From Oceanimonas sp. GK1 (GTDB taxonomy: Bacteria > Pseudomonadota > Gammaproteobacteria > Enterobacterales > Aeromonadaceae), in NCBI RefSeq assembly GCF_000243075.1, contig NC_016745.1, positions 108,501 to 172,500 of the forward strand: DNA of 64,000 nucleotides. Reading direction: 5' to 3'. Within the stretch, counting starts at the first letter, position 1; the number at the start of each line of letters is the position of its first letter. Positions 35,500-45,041 of the stretch are shown in pieces. The position numbers were made by a program, and so were the translations under genes. The notes beneath the pieces were generated by a model that was not told the origin of the DNA, did not search any database, and was given only the letters and a program-made list of their open reading frames with translations.

Positions 35500-36396
35500 A
35501 TGCCGTTTTCCTACGATTTTCTCGCCCTGGCCGCCGCCGCCTGCTGGGCCGTGTCCAGTTTGCTGTCGGCCAGCGCCGCCCGTCATCTGGGGGCCTTTGC
35601 CTATTCCCGCTGGCGCATGTTTTGCGTCAGCCTCATGCTGTGGAGCGCCGCCCTGGTGACCGGTGGCTGGGCCAGCCTGAACACCGCCAGCCTGGGCATC
35701 ATGGCCTTGTCGGGACTGATCGGCATTTTTATCGGTGATACCGCCCTCTATGCCGCCATGAACCGGCTGGGCCCGCGCCGGGCCAGCGTGCTCTTTGCCA
35801 CCCATGCGCTGTTTTCCGTGGCGCTGGGCTATGCCCTGTTTGATGAACGCATCGGCGGTCAGGCGCTGCTGGGGGGCGGCCTGCTGGTGGGCGGCGTGAT
35901 GACCGCCATCTTCCTTGGCAAACGGGGCAATGAAACCCATGCCTGGGAGCAGGACAACGGCAATCCCTGGCCGGGCATCGCCCTCGGGCTGCTGTCGGCC
36001 CTGTGCCAGTCGGTGGCAACCCTGATGGTCAAGCCGGTGATGGAAGGAGATATCGACGCGGTGGCCGCCTCGGCGGTGCGCATGAGCACCGCCTTTGTGG
36101 CGCACCTGGCGCTGTTGTGGGCCGGGCTGGCAATCGCCCGGCCGCTGCAACGCATTAACTGGCCGGTGTTCGGCATGGTGGCACTCAATGCCTTTCTCGC
36201 CATGGGCGTAGGCATGACCTTGATTTTGCTGGCGTTACGTTACGGTGAGGTGGGCATGGTGGCCATGCTGAGCTCGGTGAGCCCGGTACTGGTGCTGCCT
36301 CTGCTGTGGCTCATCATGAAACGCCGTCCCGCCGGTGGTGCCTGGCTGGGCGCCTTGGCCACCGTGATTGGCACGGCGTTGATTGTGACTCGTTAG
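35500..36396 (+). CDS. EamA/DMT-family transporter
   Basis: About 298 residues and ten predicted helices in two EamA repeats (e.g. SGLIGIFIGDTALYAAMNRL and LSSVSPVLVLPLLWLIMKRR). It starts 125 bases from the divergent sbcD. ATG 35500 follows a gene-free leader with no clear ribosome site; TTG 35485 is the alternative. It exports an unknown metabolite. Confidence 0.87.
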   Translation: MPFSYDFLALAAAACWAVSSLLSASAARHLGAFAYSRWRMFCVSLMLWSAALVTGGWASLNTASLGIMALSGLIGIFIGDTALYAAMNRLGPRRASVLFATHALFSVALGYALFDERIGGQALLGGGLLVGGVMTAIFLGKRGNETHAWEQDNGNPWPGIALGLLSALCQSVATLMVKPVMEGDIDAVAASAVRMSTAFVAHLALLWAGLAIARPLQRINWPVFGMVALNAFLAMGVGMTLILLALRYGEVGMVAMLSSVSPVLVLPLLWLIMKRRPAGGAWLGALATVIGTALIVTR

Positions 36397-36421
36397 GAAC
36401 TGGCCGCCAGGGCCATAACGA

Positions 36422-37042
36422 TTAGAGGCTGAGTCCTTCTGCCCCCAGCGCCCGGCGCACGCCCGGATCTTCCTTCATGTCCTGAAAGTGCCGGGCCAGG
36501 TGCGGGTAGGGCGCCAGCCCCTGGGGCAGCACTTGCGTGGCCCAGTATTCATAGGCAAAGGCGCAGGCATCGACAATGCTTTGGTGCTCATCCATATACC
36601 AGGTGCGGCTGGCGAGGTGGTTGTCCATGCGCTGCAGAAAGGGCGCGACTCGCTCGGGTACCGCTGCCTTGATGGCCTCATGGGCGGCAAAGCTGCGATC
36701 GGACGTATATTTCTGGGGCGCAAAAAAAGGCACAAAGGCGTGGTAGACATCCGCATTGAGAAAGCTCAGCCAGTAGTCGCACTGATACTGCAGCACAGGG
36801 TCGCTGCCCGGCCCCAGGTGACCGCCCTCCGGCAAGCGGGCCAGATAGCGCAGAATGGCACTGTTCTGGTAGAGAGCGCCCATGTCGTCGGTCATCAGCA
36901 CCGGTACCGCCGCCATGTAATTGATCTTGAGAAACGCCGGATCCCGCGTGTCCGCCAGCTCCAGCTCAAAGGGTAGCTCCAGCCAGCACAGTACAATATG
37001 CGGAGCCAGGGAGCAGGCACCGGGCTTGTAATACAACTTCAT
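36422..37042 (-). CDS. Beta-class glutathione S-transferase
   Basis: 206 residues beginning MKLYYKPGACSLAPHI, with Cys10 as in bacterial beta-class enzymes (E. coli GstA pattern). The cis-Pro region is MAAVPVLMTD and the glutathione-binding turn is YQNSAILRYLA. AAGGAGG lies about ten bases before ATG 37042. The MarR regulator gene lies 150 bases upstream on the same strand and may control it. Confidence 0.9.
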   Translation of the reverse strand: MKLYYKPGACSLAPHIVLCWLELPFELELADTRDPAFLKINYMAAVPVLMTDDMGALYQNSAILRYLARLPEGGHLGPGSDPVLQYQCDYWLSFLNADVYHAFVPFFAPQKYTSDRSFAAHEAIKAAVPERVAPFLQRMDNHLASRTWYMDEHQSIVDACAFAYEYWATQVLPQGLAPYPHLARHFQDMKEDPGVRRALGAEGLSL

Positions 37043-37192
37043 CGAATAAGGCCTCCTTGATACGGCAACAACGCCACGACGGCGCTGAAGCCGCCGCCGT
37101 GAACTTACATCAAGTATTGGCAGGGAATGGAAAATTGGCGACGCTTCACCAGGAAATGTCGCCAACCGGATACCGGAACAGTGAGCGGAGCC

Positions 37193-37714
37193 TCAGTCTT
37201 CGACCGCCAGCAGCATTTTTTTGAGCAAGGCTGCAAACTGCTGCTGCTCATCCGCCGACAGGACGCCGGCGAGCTCGGCCTCGGCGGCCAGGTGGTTGCT
37301 GACCGCTTCTTCCACCACCCTGAAACCGTCGTCGGTGAGGGTGACGATCACGCCGCGGCGATCGTGATCCGCCTGGGCCCGGGTCACCAGCCCCCGGCTT
37401 TCGAGCCGGTTGATGCGGTTGGTCAGCGCCCCCGAGGAGATCAGCACCATGCTCTGCAGCTGGTTGGGGGACAGCTGAAACGCGGGCGGATGCCGGCGCA
37501 GGGCCGCCAGCACATCGAATTCACCGACGTTGAGATCAAAGCGGGCCAGATCCTGCAATACCCGGCGGGTGATGAAATATTCGAGCCGCACCACCCGGCC
37601 GATAACTTCGGTACTGTCAAAATTCAGATCGGGACGGGCCCGCTGCCACAGGGTCACGATGCGATCAATCTGATCCATGATGCCGTCGGTATGTTGCGTG
37701 TGGTTGTTGTTCAT
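37193..37714 (-). CDS. MarR-family transcriptional regulator
   Basis: 173 residues. The winged-helix core contains LDALRRHP-type helices, LQSMVLISSGALTNRINRLESRGLVTR and the wing DRRGVIVTLTDDG. MarR proteins respond to aromatic compounds or oxidants. It lies upstream of, and on the same strand as, the beta-class GST gene, a likely target. An alternative start is 37678. Confidence 0.9.
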   Translation of the reverse strand: MNNNHTQHTDGIMDQIDRIVTLWQRARPDLNFDSTEVIGRVVRLEYFITRRVLQDLARFDLNVGEFDVLAALRRHPPAFQLSPNQLQSMVLISSGALTNRINRLESRGLVTRAQADHDRRGVIVTLTDDGFRVVEEAVSNHLAAEAELAGVLSADEQQQFAALLKKMLLAVED

Positions 37715-37902
37715 TGTTCTTGGTTCTTCCTGGACGTCATTTTGATATCAAGACAATCTACATCATAACATAAAGCCCGGGACCTAAGCCCCGGGCCGAT
37801 ATCGGGATATTCGCCGCACGGCGCATTTAATGGCCATGATTCTTGGGGTATACTCGCCGGGTTTAACGGAAAACAATGAAAGCCAACTGGGAGAATGAAA
37901 AG

Positions 37903-38337
37903 GTGAGCCTGTTTAAAAACCTGTTGCTTGCCGGTGTTGCCGCTGCTTCGCTGAGTGGTATGGCCTACGCCGCCAATGATATGTCGCCTGAAGCCATTGC
38001 CGAGCGCACCAAACCGGTGGGCAGCGTCTATACCGCCGCCGATCTGGAAGGCATCGTCGACACTGCCGCCGCCGGCGACAGCGGCGAACCCGCCGAGCCC
38101 CGCAGCGGTGAAGCGGTCTACACTGCCGCCTGCGCTGCCTGCCATGGCACCGGTGCCGCCGGTGCCCCGATCAAGGGTGATGCCGCCGCCTGGGGTCCGC
38201 GCGCCGACAAGGGTCGCGATACCCTGCTGAGCCATGCCATCAACGGCTTTAACGCCATGCCGCCGCGCGGTGCCTGTGGCAACTGCTCCGACGAAGAGAT
38301 CGCCAACGCCGTTGACTATATGCTGGACGCCATTTAA
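37903..38337 (+). CDS. Cytochrome c5
   Basis: 144 residues from GTG 37903, which follows GGAG and gives a clean signal peptide ending at AYA (23); ATG 37876 would add nine charged residues. The heme site is CAACH (77-81), and the C-terminal ACGNCSDEEI holds the extra Cys pair typical of c5, with an FNAMPPRG Met ligand region. A periplasmic electron carrier to the terminal oxidases. A strong terminator follows. Confidence 0.9.
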   Translation: MSLFKNLLLAGVAAASLSGMAYAANDMSPEAIAERTKPVGSVYTAADLEGIVDTAAAGDSGEPAEPRSGEAVYTAACAACHGTGAAGAPIKGDAAAWGPRADKGRDTLLSHAINGFNAMPPRGACGNCSDEEIANAVDYMLDAI

Positions 38338-38360
38338 GTCCTGCAGGTCAAACAGTGAAA

Positions 38361-38384
38361 AAGCCGCAGTCATGCGGCTTTTTT
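38361..38384 (+). terminator. Terminator of the cytochrome c5 gene
   Basis: AAGCCGCA (38361-38368) pairs with TGCGGCTT (38373-38380) over four bases, followed by a T run. Confidence 0.9.
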
Positions 38385-38401
38385 ATTGCCCTCATCCCTC
38401 A

Positions 38402-40417
38402 CTATTTCTTATCAAGCAGCGCCCGCAGGCTGGCCACGCCGGCCTGGCCCTTTTGCATCCGCTCCCCTTCACTCGGCGGCTTGCGGTTGTGCTCCCAGTC
38501 CAGATCCTGCTGGGGCAGTTCCAGCAAAAAGCGACTGGGCTCGGGGCGAATGGTTTCACCGTATTGCCGCCGCTCCCGGCACAGGGTAAAGGTGAGCGCC
38601 TGCTGGGCCCGGGTAATGCCCACGTAGGCCAGTCGCCGCTCTTCCTCGATGTTGTCTTCGTCGATGCTGCTCTGGTGGGGCAGCAGCCCTTCTTCCATGC
38701 CCACCATAAACACAAAGGGGAACTCCAGGCCCTTGGAGGCGTGCAGGGTCATCAGTTGCACCTGCTCGCCGTCGTCCTCGTCTTCGCCCCGCTCCATCAT
38801 GTCGCGCAGGGTCAGGCGGGTGACCACTTGCGGCAGGGTCATGGCCTCTTCCAGATCCGAGCCTTCCAGCATCTGGCTGACCCACTTGAACAGGGTGGAC
38901 ACGTTCTGCATACGCATCTCCGCCGCTCGCGGGCTGGGTGAGGTCTCATACAGCCACTCCTCATAGTGAATGTCCTTGATCATGTCACGCACCGCTTCCA
39001 CCGCGTTGCCCCGGGCGGCTTCATCCCCCAGCCGTACCAGCCAGTCGCTGAAGGCCCGCACCGCCACCAGCCCCCGGCCGGTGAGGCTCTGCTCCAGCCC
39101 CAGCTCAAAGCTGGCCGCAAACAGGCTTTTGCCCCGACCGTTGGCATAGGTGCCCAGCTTTTCCAGGGTGGTGGGGCCAATTTCCCGCCGCGGCGTGTTC
39201 ACCACCCGCAGAAAGGCGTTGTCGTCGTCCGGATTCACCAGCAGCCGCAGGTAGGCCATGATGTCCTTGATCTCGGTGCGGGAAAAAAAGGAGGTGCCGC
39301 CGCTGATCTTGTAGGGAATGCGGTTGGTCATCAGCGCCTTTTCCAGCAGCCGGGACTGATGGTTGCCCCGGTAGAGGATGGCGTAATCGCCGAACTTGCT
39401 GGCATTCATGAACTTGTGGCCCATGATCTCGGCCACCACCCGCTCCGCCTCGTGCTCTTCGCTTTTGGCGAACAACACCCGCACCGGCGCCTCGTAGTCC
39501 ATTTCCGAGAACAGCTGCTTCTCGAACACATGGGGATTGTTGGCAATCAGAATATTGGCGCACTGCAGAATGCGCCCCCGGGATCGATAATTCTGCTGCA
39601 GCTTGATCACCCTGAGGCTGGGGTAGTCCTCCTTCAGCAGCACCAGGTTCTGGGGCCGGGCGCCGCGCCAGGAATAGATGGACTGATCGTCGTCCCCCAC
39701 CACGGTAAAGCGGGCCCGTTCGCCGGCAATCAGCTTGACCAGTTCATACTGGCTGGTGTTGGTGTCCTGATATTCGTCCACCAGCAGGTAGCGGATCTTG
39801 TTCTGCCACCAGGACCGCACCTCGGCATTGGTCTTGAGCAGCAGGGTGGGCATCAGGATCAGATCGTCAAAATCCAGGGCGTTGTAGGCCTTCATGTGGC
39901 GCTGGTAACGCTCGTAGCACTGGGCGAACAGCACGGTTTCGGGATCCGTGGCCAGCCGGGCGGCGCGGGCCGGCAGCACCAGATCGTTCTTCCAGTTGGA
40001 GATGGTGGACAACAGCCGGGAAATTTTGTCCTTGTCGCCTTCCAGCTCCTTCTCGGTCAATTCCTTGATCAGCGCCAGCTGATCCTGATCGTCAAACAGG
40101 GAAAAGCCCGCCTTCAGGTTAAGGGTCTTGTGCTCGCGCCGAATGATCTCCAGCCCCAGGGTGTGAAAGGTGGACACCATCAGGCCTCGGGCCTCGTGCT
40201 TGCCCAGGGTCTGCGCCACCCGCTCCTTCATTTCCCGCGCCGCCTTGTTGGTAAAGGTCACGGCGGCAATGTGCCGGGCGGAATAATCGCACTGGCGCAC
40301 CAGGTAGGCGATCTTATTGGTGATCACCCGGGTCTTGCCGGAGCCGGCGCCGGCCAGCACCAGGCAGGGTCCGGCGATGTAGCGAACGGCGTCGTCCTGG
40401 GCGGGGTTGAGTTTCAT
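38402..40417 (-). CDS. rep: ATP-dependent DNA helicase Rep
   Basis: 671 residues, the usual length. UvrD/Rep superfamily 1 motifs are visible: Walker A GAGSGKT near the start ([20 protein letters not shown]), motif Ia [14 protein letters not shown], motif II DEYQDTN, motif [17 protein letters not shown], motif IV LQQNYRS, and the C-terminal [16 protein letters not shown] and [11 protein letters not shown]. Rep moves 3' to 5' and clears proteins ahead of the replisome. It is a lone gene; convergent with cytochrome c5. Confidence 0.96.
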   Translation of the reverse strand: MKLNPAQDDAVRYIAGPCLVLAGAGSGKTRVITNKIAYLVRQCDYSARHIAAVTFTNKAAREMKERVAQTLGKHEARGLMVSTFHTLGLEIIRREHKTLNLKAGFSLFDDQDQLALIKELTEKELEGDKDKISRLLSTISNWKNDLVLPARAARLATDPETVLFAQCYERYQRHMKAYNALDFDDLILMPTLLLKTNAEVRSWWQNKIRYLLVDEYQDTNTSQYELVKLIAGERARFTVVGDDDQSIYSWRGARPQNLVLLKEDYPSLRVIKLQQNYRSRGRILQCANILIANNPHVFEKQLFSEMDYEAPVRVLFAKSEEHEAERVVAEIMGHKFMNASKFGDYAILYRGNHQSRLLEKALMTNRIPYKISGGTSFFSRTEIKDIMAYLRLLVNPDDDNAFLRVVNTPRREIGPTTLEKLGTYANGRGKSLFAASFELGLEQSLTGRGLVAVRAFSDWLVRLGDEAARGNAVEAVRDMIKDIHYEEWLYETSPSPRAAEMRMQNVSTLFKWVSQMLEGSDLEEAMTLPQVVTRLTLRDMMERGEDEDDGEQVQLMTLHASKGLEFPFVFMVGMEEGLLPHQSSIDEDNIEEERRLAYVGITRAQQALTFTLCRERRQYGETIRPEPSRFLLELPQQDLDWEHNRKPPSEGERMQKGQAGVASLRALLDKK

Positions 40418-40777
40418 GGCGGCTCCTGTTTGCGCTGATTGTCCGGCTCTCAGGGCAAAGGAACAGTTTCACGACACGCTTCAATAAATGCCACTCCCTC
40501 ATGAAGTCTGCTGCGAACATTCACTGGATGTTCGGTCAGGCTTCATGAGCTCGTCACGGCAAGCAAGCTCGCCCCCTGTAACGCTCGGCAAATGCCGTCC
40601 CTGGCATTTGATCGGTCGTGAAACCCTCTCCTTTACCCTTCTGCTCATATGCAGCAACTGGCTTGATGATATTTTGAAGGCGGTGATTTTACCGCCATGA
40701 CGGCGCCGGGTGAAGGGCGCCTTGTCATCGGCCCGGCTTTGGCTCATGATCCCGGGAGTTTTTTCTTATGACTGTGC
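40418..40777. other. Intergenic region between rep and csdA
   Basis: A 360-base gap between divergent genes with no convincing coding frame. It must hold the promoters of rep and csdA. A perfect 8-base inverted repeat lies at 40589-40610 (CAAATGCC / GGCATTTG). No tRNA or mobile element is seen. Confidence 0.55.
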
Positions 40778-41992
40778 ATGATCGTGGATATTCGAGTACT
40801 CAGACGCGACTTCCCTACCCTGGCGCAAATCGTTAACGGCCACCCGCTGGTGTATCTCGACAACGCCGCCACCACCCAGAAGCCCCAACCGGTGCTGGAC
40901 GCGCTCAACCATTACTACCGGGATACCAACGCCAACGTGCACCGGGCCTCTCACGCCCTGAGCGGCCAGGCCACCCGCGCCTTTGAGCAGGCCCGGGAAA
41001 AAGTGGCGCGCTTTATTCACGCGTCCTCGCCCACCGAGATTATCTGGACCCGGGGCACCACCGAGGCCATCAACCTGGTGGCCTTCAGCCTTGGCCGGCA
41101 TTTCCTGAAAGCAGGTGACGAGATCCTGGTGTCCACCTCGGAGCACCACGCCAATATCGTGCCCTGGCAGCAGGTGGCCGCCGCCACCGGCGCCCTATTG
41201 AAGGTCATTCCCCTCACCGAGCACGCCGAGCTGGACCTGGCCGCCGCCGAACGGCTTATAACTAAGCGCACCCGGCTGCTGGCCGTAGGGCATGTCTCCA
41301 ATGCCCTGGGCCAGGTGAACCCGGTGGCGGAGCTGATTGCCATGGCCAAAGCCGTGGGTGCGGTCACCCTTGTCGACGGCGCTCAGGCAGTGGGCCATTT
41401 CCCGGTGAACGTACGTGCCCTTGGCTGCGATTTTTACGCCTTCTCCGGCCACAAGATGTTTGGCCCCACCGGCATCGGTGTGCTCTATGGCAAAACCGAC
41501 TGGCTGGAGAAAATGCCACCCTGGCAGACCGGCGGCGAGATGATCAAGACCGTGAGTTTTACGCACACCACCTTTGCCGCACCGCCATTCAAATTCGAGG
41601 CGGGCACCCCCAATATTGCCGGTGCCATCGCCCTGGGCGCGGCGGTGGACTACCTGCAGGGGCTGGATCGGGCCGCACTGCTGCACCACGAACAGGCGCT
41701 GCTGACGCAACTGCTGGATGGTCTGGCCGCCATGGACGACATTCGCGTCATCGGCCGGCCTCAGGCCGGCGCCGTGTCCTTTGTCATGGACGAAGTACAC
41801 CCCCAGGATCTGGCCACCCTGCTCGACATGCAGGGTATTGCCGTGCGCACCGGTCATCACTGCGCCATGCCGCTGATGCAGGCACTGGGGCTGAAAAACG
41901 GCACCGTGCGCGCCTCGCTGTCCTTTTACAACACCGCCGATGACGTGGGCGCCCTGCTGGCCGGCATCGACAAGGCCCGGGAGCTGCTCTGA
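40778..41992 (+). CDS. csdA: Cysteine desulfurase CsdA
   Basis: 404 residues. PLP lysine is in FSGHKMFGPTGIG, and the catalytic Cys lies in RTGHHCAMPLMQ, marking the SufS/CsdA group II desulfurases. It supplies sulfur, through CsdE, to Fe-S assembly and tRNA modification. Its stop overlaps the csdE ATG by one base. The start has no clear ribosome site. Confidence 0.93.
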   Translation: MIVDIRVLRRDFPTLAQIVNGHPLVYLDNAATTQKPQPVLDALNHYYRDTNANVHRASHALSGQATRAFEQAREKVARFIHASSPTEIIWTRGTTEAINLVAFSLGRHFLKAGDEILVSTSEHHANIVPWQQVAAATGALLKVIPLTEHAELDLAAAERLITKRTRLLAVGHVSNALGQVNPVAELIAMAKAVGAVTLVDGAQAVGHFPVNVRALGCDFYAFSGHKMFGPTGIGVLYGKTDWLEKMPPWQTGGEMIKTVSFTHTTFAAPPFKFEAGTPNIAGAIALGAAVDYLQGLDRAALLHHEQALLTQLLDGLAAMDDIRVIGRPQAGAVSFVMDEVHPQDLATLLDMQGIAVRTGHHCAMPLMQALGLKNGTVRASLSFYNTADDVGALLAGIDKARELL

Positions 41993-42411
41993 TGACCCAC
42001 CCTTTTGGCACCACCATCACCGATACCGAAGTGCGCGCCCTGTTTGCCGCTGCCCAGGGCTGGGAAGCCCGCTACAAACAGCTGATCACGCTGGCCAAAC
42101 AGCTGCCAGCACTGCCCAAAGAAGATAAGGTCGACGCCAACGCCATTCACGGCTGCGAAAGCCAGGCCTGGCTGGTGGCAAAGCAGGATGAACGGGGCCG
42201 CTGGCAGTTTCACTGCGACTCGGACGCCCGCATTGTAAAAGGCCTGATGGCGGTGGTGCTGGCGGCCCTCAGCAACAAGACCGCCGCCGACATTGCCGCC
42301 TTTGATATGGATGCCTATTTCGAGGAATTGCAGCTGCTCAACCACCTGAGCCCGTCCCGGGGCAACGGCCTAAGAGCGGTGGTGACCGCCATCAAACAAA
42401 GCTGTAAATGA
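41992..42411 (+). CDS. csdE: Sulfur acceptor CsdE
   Basis: 139 residues of the SufE/CsdE family, with the sulfur-accepting Cys in IHGCESQAWLV. It enhances CsdA activity and passes persulfide sulfur onward, to TcdA (CsdL) in E. coli, whose gene lies convergent and next door. Coupled to csdA by a one-base overlap. Confidence 0.93.
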   Translation: MTHPFGTTITDTEVRALFAAAQGWEARYKQLITLAKQLPALPKEDKVDANAIHGCESQAWLVAKQDERGRWQFHCDSDARIVKGLMAVVLAALSNKTAADIAAFDMDAYFEELQLLNHLSPSRGNGLRAVVTAIKQSCK

Positions 42412-42412
42412 A

Positions 42413-42470
42413 CGTGAGGGGTGAGGCGTAAAGAGTCAGGTGTTTTCCTCCTCACCCTTTACCCCTCACG
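42413..42470. repeat. G-rich inverted repeat between csdE and tcdA
   Basis: CGTGAGGGGT (42413-42422) is perfectly complementary to ACCCCTCACG (42461-42470); the right arm overlaps the tcdA stop. It shares the GTGAGGGGT core with 30666-30762. Confidence 0.6.
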
Positions 42471-43247
42471 CTCTTCTCTGGTGGCCAGCTTTGAAAGCAC
42501 CCGGCTGACCATAAAGAAGCCAAAGGTGGCGGTGATGTGGGTAACGGCACCAAAGCCGGAGGCGCAGTCCATTTTCATGGTGCCGTCCGATTCCTGCTTG
42601 GCGCTACAGATGCCGCCCTCGCCGTCCGGGTAACGGGGCTGCTCGGTGGAAAACACACAGTCCACGCCAAACTTGCGCTTGGGATTCTTGCTGAAGTTAT
42701 AGAGCCGGCGCAGCTCGCCCCGCACCTTGGCGGCCAAAGGGTCCTGAATGGTCTTGCTGAGATCCTTTAACTGGATCTGGGAAGGATCAACCTGGCCACC
42801 GGCACCGCCGGCGGTGATCACCGGAATCTTGTTGCGCTTGCAAAAGGCAATGAGCGCCGCCTTGGCCCGCACCGAGTCGATGGCATCCACCACGTAATCA
42901 AAGCCCGCCAGCAGGTGCTCGGCGAGATTATCGGCGCCGATAAAGTCATCCACCACGGTAACCCGACAGTCGGGGTTGATCAGCGCAATGCGCTCAGCCA
43001 TGGCCTGGGTCTTTTCCGCGCCAATCTGGTTATGCAGGGCATGGATCTGCCGGTTGGTATTGGTAATACAGATATCGTCCATGTCGATCAGGGTAATGGC
43101 CCCAATGCCGGAGCGCGCCAGGGCTTCCGCCGCCCAGCTGCCCACGCCGCCAATGCCGATCACGCACACATGGGCCTCGGCAAAGCGGGCCAGGGCCCGG
43201 GCACCATACAGGCGGGCAATACCCCCGAAACGCTCGTCAAAACTCAT
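42459..43247 (-). CDS. tcdA: tRNA threonylcarbamoyladenosine dehydratase TcdA
   Basis: 262 residues, E1-like (ThiF/MoeB) fold. The Rossmann ATP site GIGGVGSWAAEALARSG is near the N-terminus, followed by the RIALINPDCRVTVVDDF and CKRNKIPVITAGGAGG regions and the family's KAVRGELRRLYNFSKN-like segment. It cyclises t6A to ct6A in tRNA. Next to csdAE, its sulfur-transfer partners in E. coli. Confidence 0.94.
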   Translation of the reverse strand: MSFDERFGGIARLYGARALARFAEAHVCVIGIGGVGSWAAEALARSGIGAITLIDMDDICITNTNRQIHALHNQIGAEKTQAMAERIALINPDCRVTVVDDFIGADNLAEHLLAGFDYVVDAIDSVRAKAALIAFCKRNKIPVITAGGAGGQVDPSQIQLKDLSKTIQDPLAAKVRGELRRLYNFSKNPKRKFGVDCVFSTEQPRYPDGEGGICSAKQESDGTMKMDCASGFGAVTHITATFGFFMVSRVLSKLATREEREG

Positions 43248-43298
43248 TTCATCACTCCCCTCGCTTTAGCGGGGCATTATATCAAAGTCACCGGGACT

Positions 43299-43342
43299 GG
43301 GGATTAGGGACTCGGGACTAAAACCGCCAGTCCCTAATCCCC
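43299..43342. repeat. G-rich inverted repeat upstream of tcdA
   Basis: Fourteen-base arms at 43299-43312 and 43329-43342 (core GGGGATTAGGGACT) are perfectly complementary. It lies between the tcdA start and the ilvC terminator, and resembles the other G-rich repeats in layout though not in core sequence. Confidence 0.6.
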
Positions 43343-43365
43343 ATTCCCAAATCCCTGCTCACCAA

Positions 43366-43392
43366 ACAAAAAAGGGAGACCGAAGTCTCCCT
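43366..43392 (-). terminator. Terminator of ilvC
   Basis: AGGGAGAC (43373-43380) pairs with GTCTCCCT (43385-43392) around a stable TTCG loop on the minus strand, followed by a T run (43366-43373). Confidence 0.9.
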
Positions 43393-43421
43393 GTTACCGC
43401 TCTGTTTATCGTTTTGTTTGT

Positions 43422-44906
43422 TTAACCGCCAACGGCGATGTTTTTCATGTCGGTCATGTAGGCACGCAGGGTCTTGCCGATGATTTCCACCGGGTGGTTG
43501 CGAATGGCCTCGTTCACGTCGATCAGGCGACGGTTGTCGACAGAGTTGGACTCAACGGTGATGGTCTTGCCAATCACGTCGGTGCCCACTTTCGGCATGA
43601 AGTGTTCGCGCAGCAGCGGCACGGCGGCGTTGGCGAACAGGTAGTTACCGTATTCGGCGGTGTCGGAGATCACCACGTTCATCTCGTACAGACGCTTGCG
43701 CGCTACGGTGTTGGCGATCAGCGGCAGCTCGTGCAGCGACTCGTAGTAGGCGGACTCGTCGATGATACCGGACGCGGTCATGGCTTCGAACGCCAGCTCG
43801 ACGCCGGCCTTGACCATGGCCACCAGCAGGATGCCGTTGTCGAAGTATTCCTGCTCGCCGATCACCACGTCGGTGGCCGGGTACTGCTCGAAGCTGGTTT
43901 CGGCAGTTTCTTCACGCCAGGTCAGCAGGTCGTGGTCGTCCTTGGCCCAGTCGGCCATCATGCCGGCGGAGAAGTTGCCTTCAATGATGTCGTCCATGTG
44001 CTTGTTGAACAGCGGGCGCATCAGCTCTTTCAGCTCTTCAGCCAGGTCAAAGGCCTTGATCTTGGCGGGGTTGGACAGGCGATCCATCATATTGGTGATG
44101 CCGCCCTGCTTCAGGGCCTCGGTGATGGTTTCCCAGCCGAACTGGATCAGCTTGCCGGCGTAACCGGCATCGATGCCGTCGGCCACCATTTTCTCGTGGC
44201 ACACGATGGCACCGGCCTGCAGCATGCCGCACAGGATGGTCTGCTCACCCATCAGGTCGGATTTCACTTCGGCCACGAAGGAAGATTCCAGCACGCCGGC
44301 ACGGTCGCCGCCGGTGGCAGAGGCCCAGGCCTTGGCGATGGCCAGACCTTCGCCCTTGGGATCGTTTTCCGGGTGAACGGCGATCAGGGTTGGTACACCA
44401 AAGCCACGCTTGTACTCTTCGCGTACTTCGGTGCCGGGGCACTTGGGCGCCACCATCACCACAGTGATGTCTTTACGGATCTGCATGCCTTCTTCCACGA
44501 TGTTGAAACCATGGGAGTAGCCCAGGGCGGCACCGTCTTTCATCAGCGGCATAACGGCGTTAACGGCAGAGGTATGCTGCTTGTCGGGGGTCAGGTTCAT
44601 CACCAGATCGGCGGTGGGGATCAGCTCTTCATAGGTGCCGACCTTGAAGCCGTTCTCGGTGGCCTGCACGAACGACTTGCGCTTCTCGGCAATGGCTTCG
44701 GCACGCAGGGCGTAGGAGACGTCCAGACCGGAGTCGCGCATGTTCAGACCCTGGTTCAGACCCTGAGCGCCGCAACCGACGATAACCACCTTTTTGCCTT
44801 TCAGGTAGTTGCAACCGTCGGCGAACTCGCTGCGGTTCATGAAACGGCACTTGCCCAGCTGCTCGAGCTGCTGACGCAGGTTCAGGGTATTGAAATAGTT
44901 AGCCAT
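43422..44906 (-). CDS. ilvC: Ketol-acid reductoisomerase (class II, long form)
   Basis: 494 residues, the length of the enterobacterial long form. NADPH site [21 protein letters not shown], then the knotted C-terminal domain duplicated as in class II. Converts acetolactate or acetohydroxybutyrate to the dihydroxy acid in Ile/Val synthesis. ATG 44906 follows GGAG. Divergent from ilvY across a 135-base region; IlvY with substrate normally activates ilvC. Confidence 0.96.
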   Translation of the reverse strand: MANYFNTLNLRQQLEQLGKCRFMNRSEFADGCNYLKGKKVVIVGCGAQGLNQGLNMRDSGLDVSYALRAEAIAEKRKSFVQATENGFKVGTYEELIPTADLVMNLTPDKQHTSAVNAVMPLMKDGAALGYSHGFNIVEEGMQIRKDITVVMVAPKCPGTEVREEYKRGFGVPTLIAVHPENDPKGEGLAIAKAWASATGGDRAGVLESSFVAEVKSDLMGEQTILCGMLQAGAIVCHEKMVADGIDAGYAGKLIQFGWETITEALKQGGITNMMDRLSNPAKIKAFDLAEELKELMRPLFNKHMDDIIEGNFSAGMMADWAKDDHDLLTWREETAETSFEQYPATDVVIGEQEYFDNGILLVAMVKAGVELAFEAMTASGIIDESAYYESLHELPLIANTVARKRLYEMNVVISDTAEYGNYLFANAAVPLLREHFMPKVGTDVIGKTITVESNSVDNRRLIDVNEAIRNHPVEIIGKTLRAYMTDMKNIAVGG

Positions 44907-44946
44907 GACCTTTTGCTCCAATTAATCCGTTATTTTTGAATGCTTG

Positions 44947-45027
44947 CACCGTTTTCGGTGACGACCCCAGCACTATACCCCAGGCAATTCGTTGCCTGAA
45001 ATGATATATTCGAAACAGAGTATTTCA
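44947..45027. promoter_or_regulatory. Candidate IlvY operators between ilvC and ilvY
   Basis: Inverted repeats CACCG-TTTT-CGGTG (44947-44960), CAGGCAA-TTCG-TTGCCTG (44981-44998) and TGAAAT...ATTTCA (44997-45027) lie in the shared promoter. LysR sites of the T-N11-A kind are expected here; which of these are used is not shown. Confidence 0.5.
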
Positions 45028-45041
45028 TTTGGTGCAACGTG

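Noticed and set aside
40418..40777. tRNA or small RNA between rep and csdA
   Set aside because: No cloverleaf or conserved RNA motif could be traced; only one short inverted repeat.
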